This document shows, piece after piece, positions 13,560 to 13,607 of a DNA stretch of 13,607 nt; position 1 is the stretch's first letter; every line of letters begins with the position of its first letter. Source of the DNA: an uncultured Lachnospiraceae bacterium (GTDB lineage Bacteria; Bacillota_A; Clostridia; Lachnospirales; Lachnospiraceae). The notes beneath the pieces were generated by a model. That model was given only the letters and a program-made list of their open reading frames with translations. It was not told the origin of the DNA and made no database searches. Position numbers and translations under genes: made by a program. The DNA is taken from positions 1-13,607 of the forward strand of contig CAJKKX010000018.1 in assembly GCA_905200565.1 (NCBI GenBank), written 5' to 3'.

Positions 13560-13607
13560 GCGGCATTTTCTTATTACCAGTGGCGACGCAGTCGCATCAA
13601 ATTAAAA
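13548..13607. other. Foreign sequence interrupting the surface-protein gene
   Basis: From about 13548 no frame continues the Cna-B repeat, so a simple frameshift does not explain the early stop. The sequence GTTAAGCGGC (13553-13562) is only loosely like the GTAAGCG-type ends of IS66-family elements, and a 5-bp hairpin GCGAC-GCA-GTCGC follows (13583-13595). The edge of an inserted mobile element is the simplest reading; only 60 bases are visible and the family is not established. Confidence 0.3.

Larger units (their letters stand above)
7813..13607. mobile_element. Left part of a putative integrative conjugative element next to guaA
   Basis: The gene set after guaA (small HTH regulators, MT-A70 adenine methyltransferase, topoisomerase III, giant Cna-B/SpaA-like surface protein) is typical of conjugative elements of gut Firmicutes, and the position at the 3' end of guaA is a known island target. 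The left boundary is uncertain: it could lie anywhere between the guaA stop (7756) and the first HTH gene (8115). The right end, integrase, relaxase and transfer genes are not in the window. No duplicated attachment core can be tested, because only one end is visible. Confidence 0.55.

Overview
The window looks like the chromosome of a spore-forming clostridial anaerobe, most likely Lachnospiraceae, with an integrated conjugative-type element occupying the right-hand part. The grounds are purine-rich ribosome binding sites, occasional TTG starts, SpoIIID, a MurE-like second Mur ligase, and the mobile gene set (TopB, MT-A70 methyltransferase, giant Cna-B/SpaA-like surface protein) common in gut Firmicutes. 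The species cannot be named from the sequence.

Left part (1-7812, core chromosome). A tRNA-Glu(UUC) gene runs leftward off the window edge. Its promoter is back to back with the one driving a nucleoid-associated NdpA-like protein, which forms a probable two-gene operon with an omega-amidase-like nitrilase (182-1991). A 289-nt gap holds a folded, nested inverted-repeat element (2087-2219) that resembles a MITE or a structured RNA. Next come a non-canonical MurE-like Mur ligase, a Maf nucleotide pyrophosphatase with a strong terminator, a Cys-rich small protein with a spore-surface-like motif, SpoIIID with an almost ideal sigma-E promoter, a family 6 (hypoxanthine) DNA glycosylase, and GMP synthetase GuaA behind a strong sigma-A promoter and a leader of about 125 nt. 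These are mostly single-gene units separated by recognisable promoters and terminators.

Right part (about 7813-13607, accessory). Immediately downstream of guaA, a known integration hotspot, the gene content changes to mobile-element cargo. After 300 nt of AT-rich DNA with a second strong hairpin terminator and short repeats comes a tight operon: three tandem paralogous small HTH proteins (the third cut off after its HTH half and joined to a very acidic tail), an MT-A70 DNA adenine methyltransferase and topoisomerase III. A secreted Cna-B/SpaA-type surface protein follows. Its reading frame is cut at about 13548, where the sequence stops resembling the family; an insertion at the window edge is the simplest explanation.

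No integrase, relaxase or type IV secretion gene lies in the window, so the integrative conjugative element call is inference from gene content and site. No CRISPR array, rRNA or complete insertion sequence is visible.
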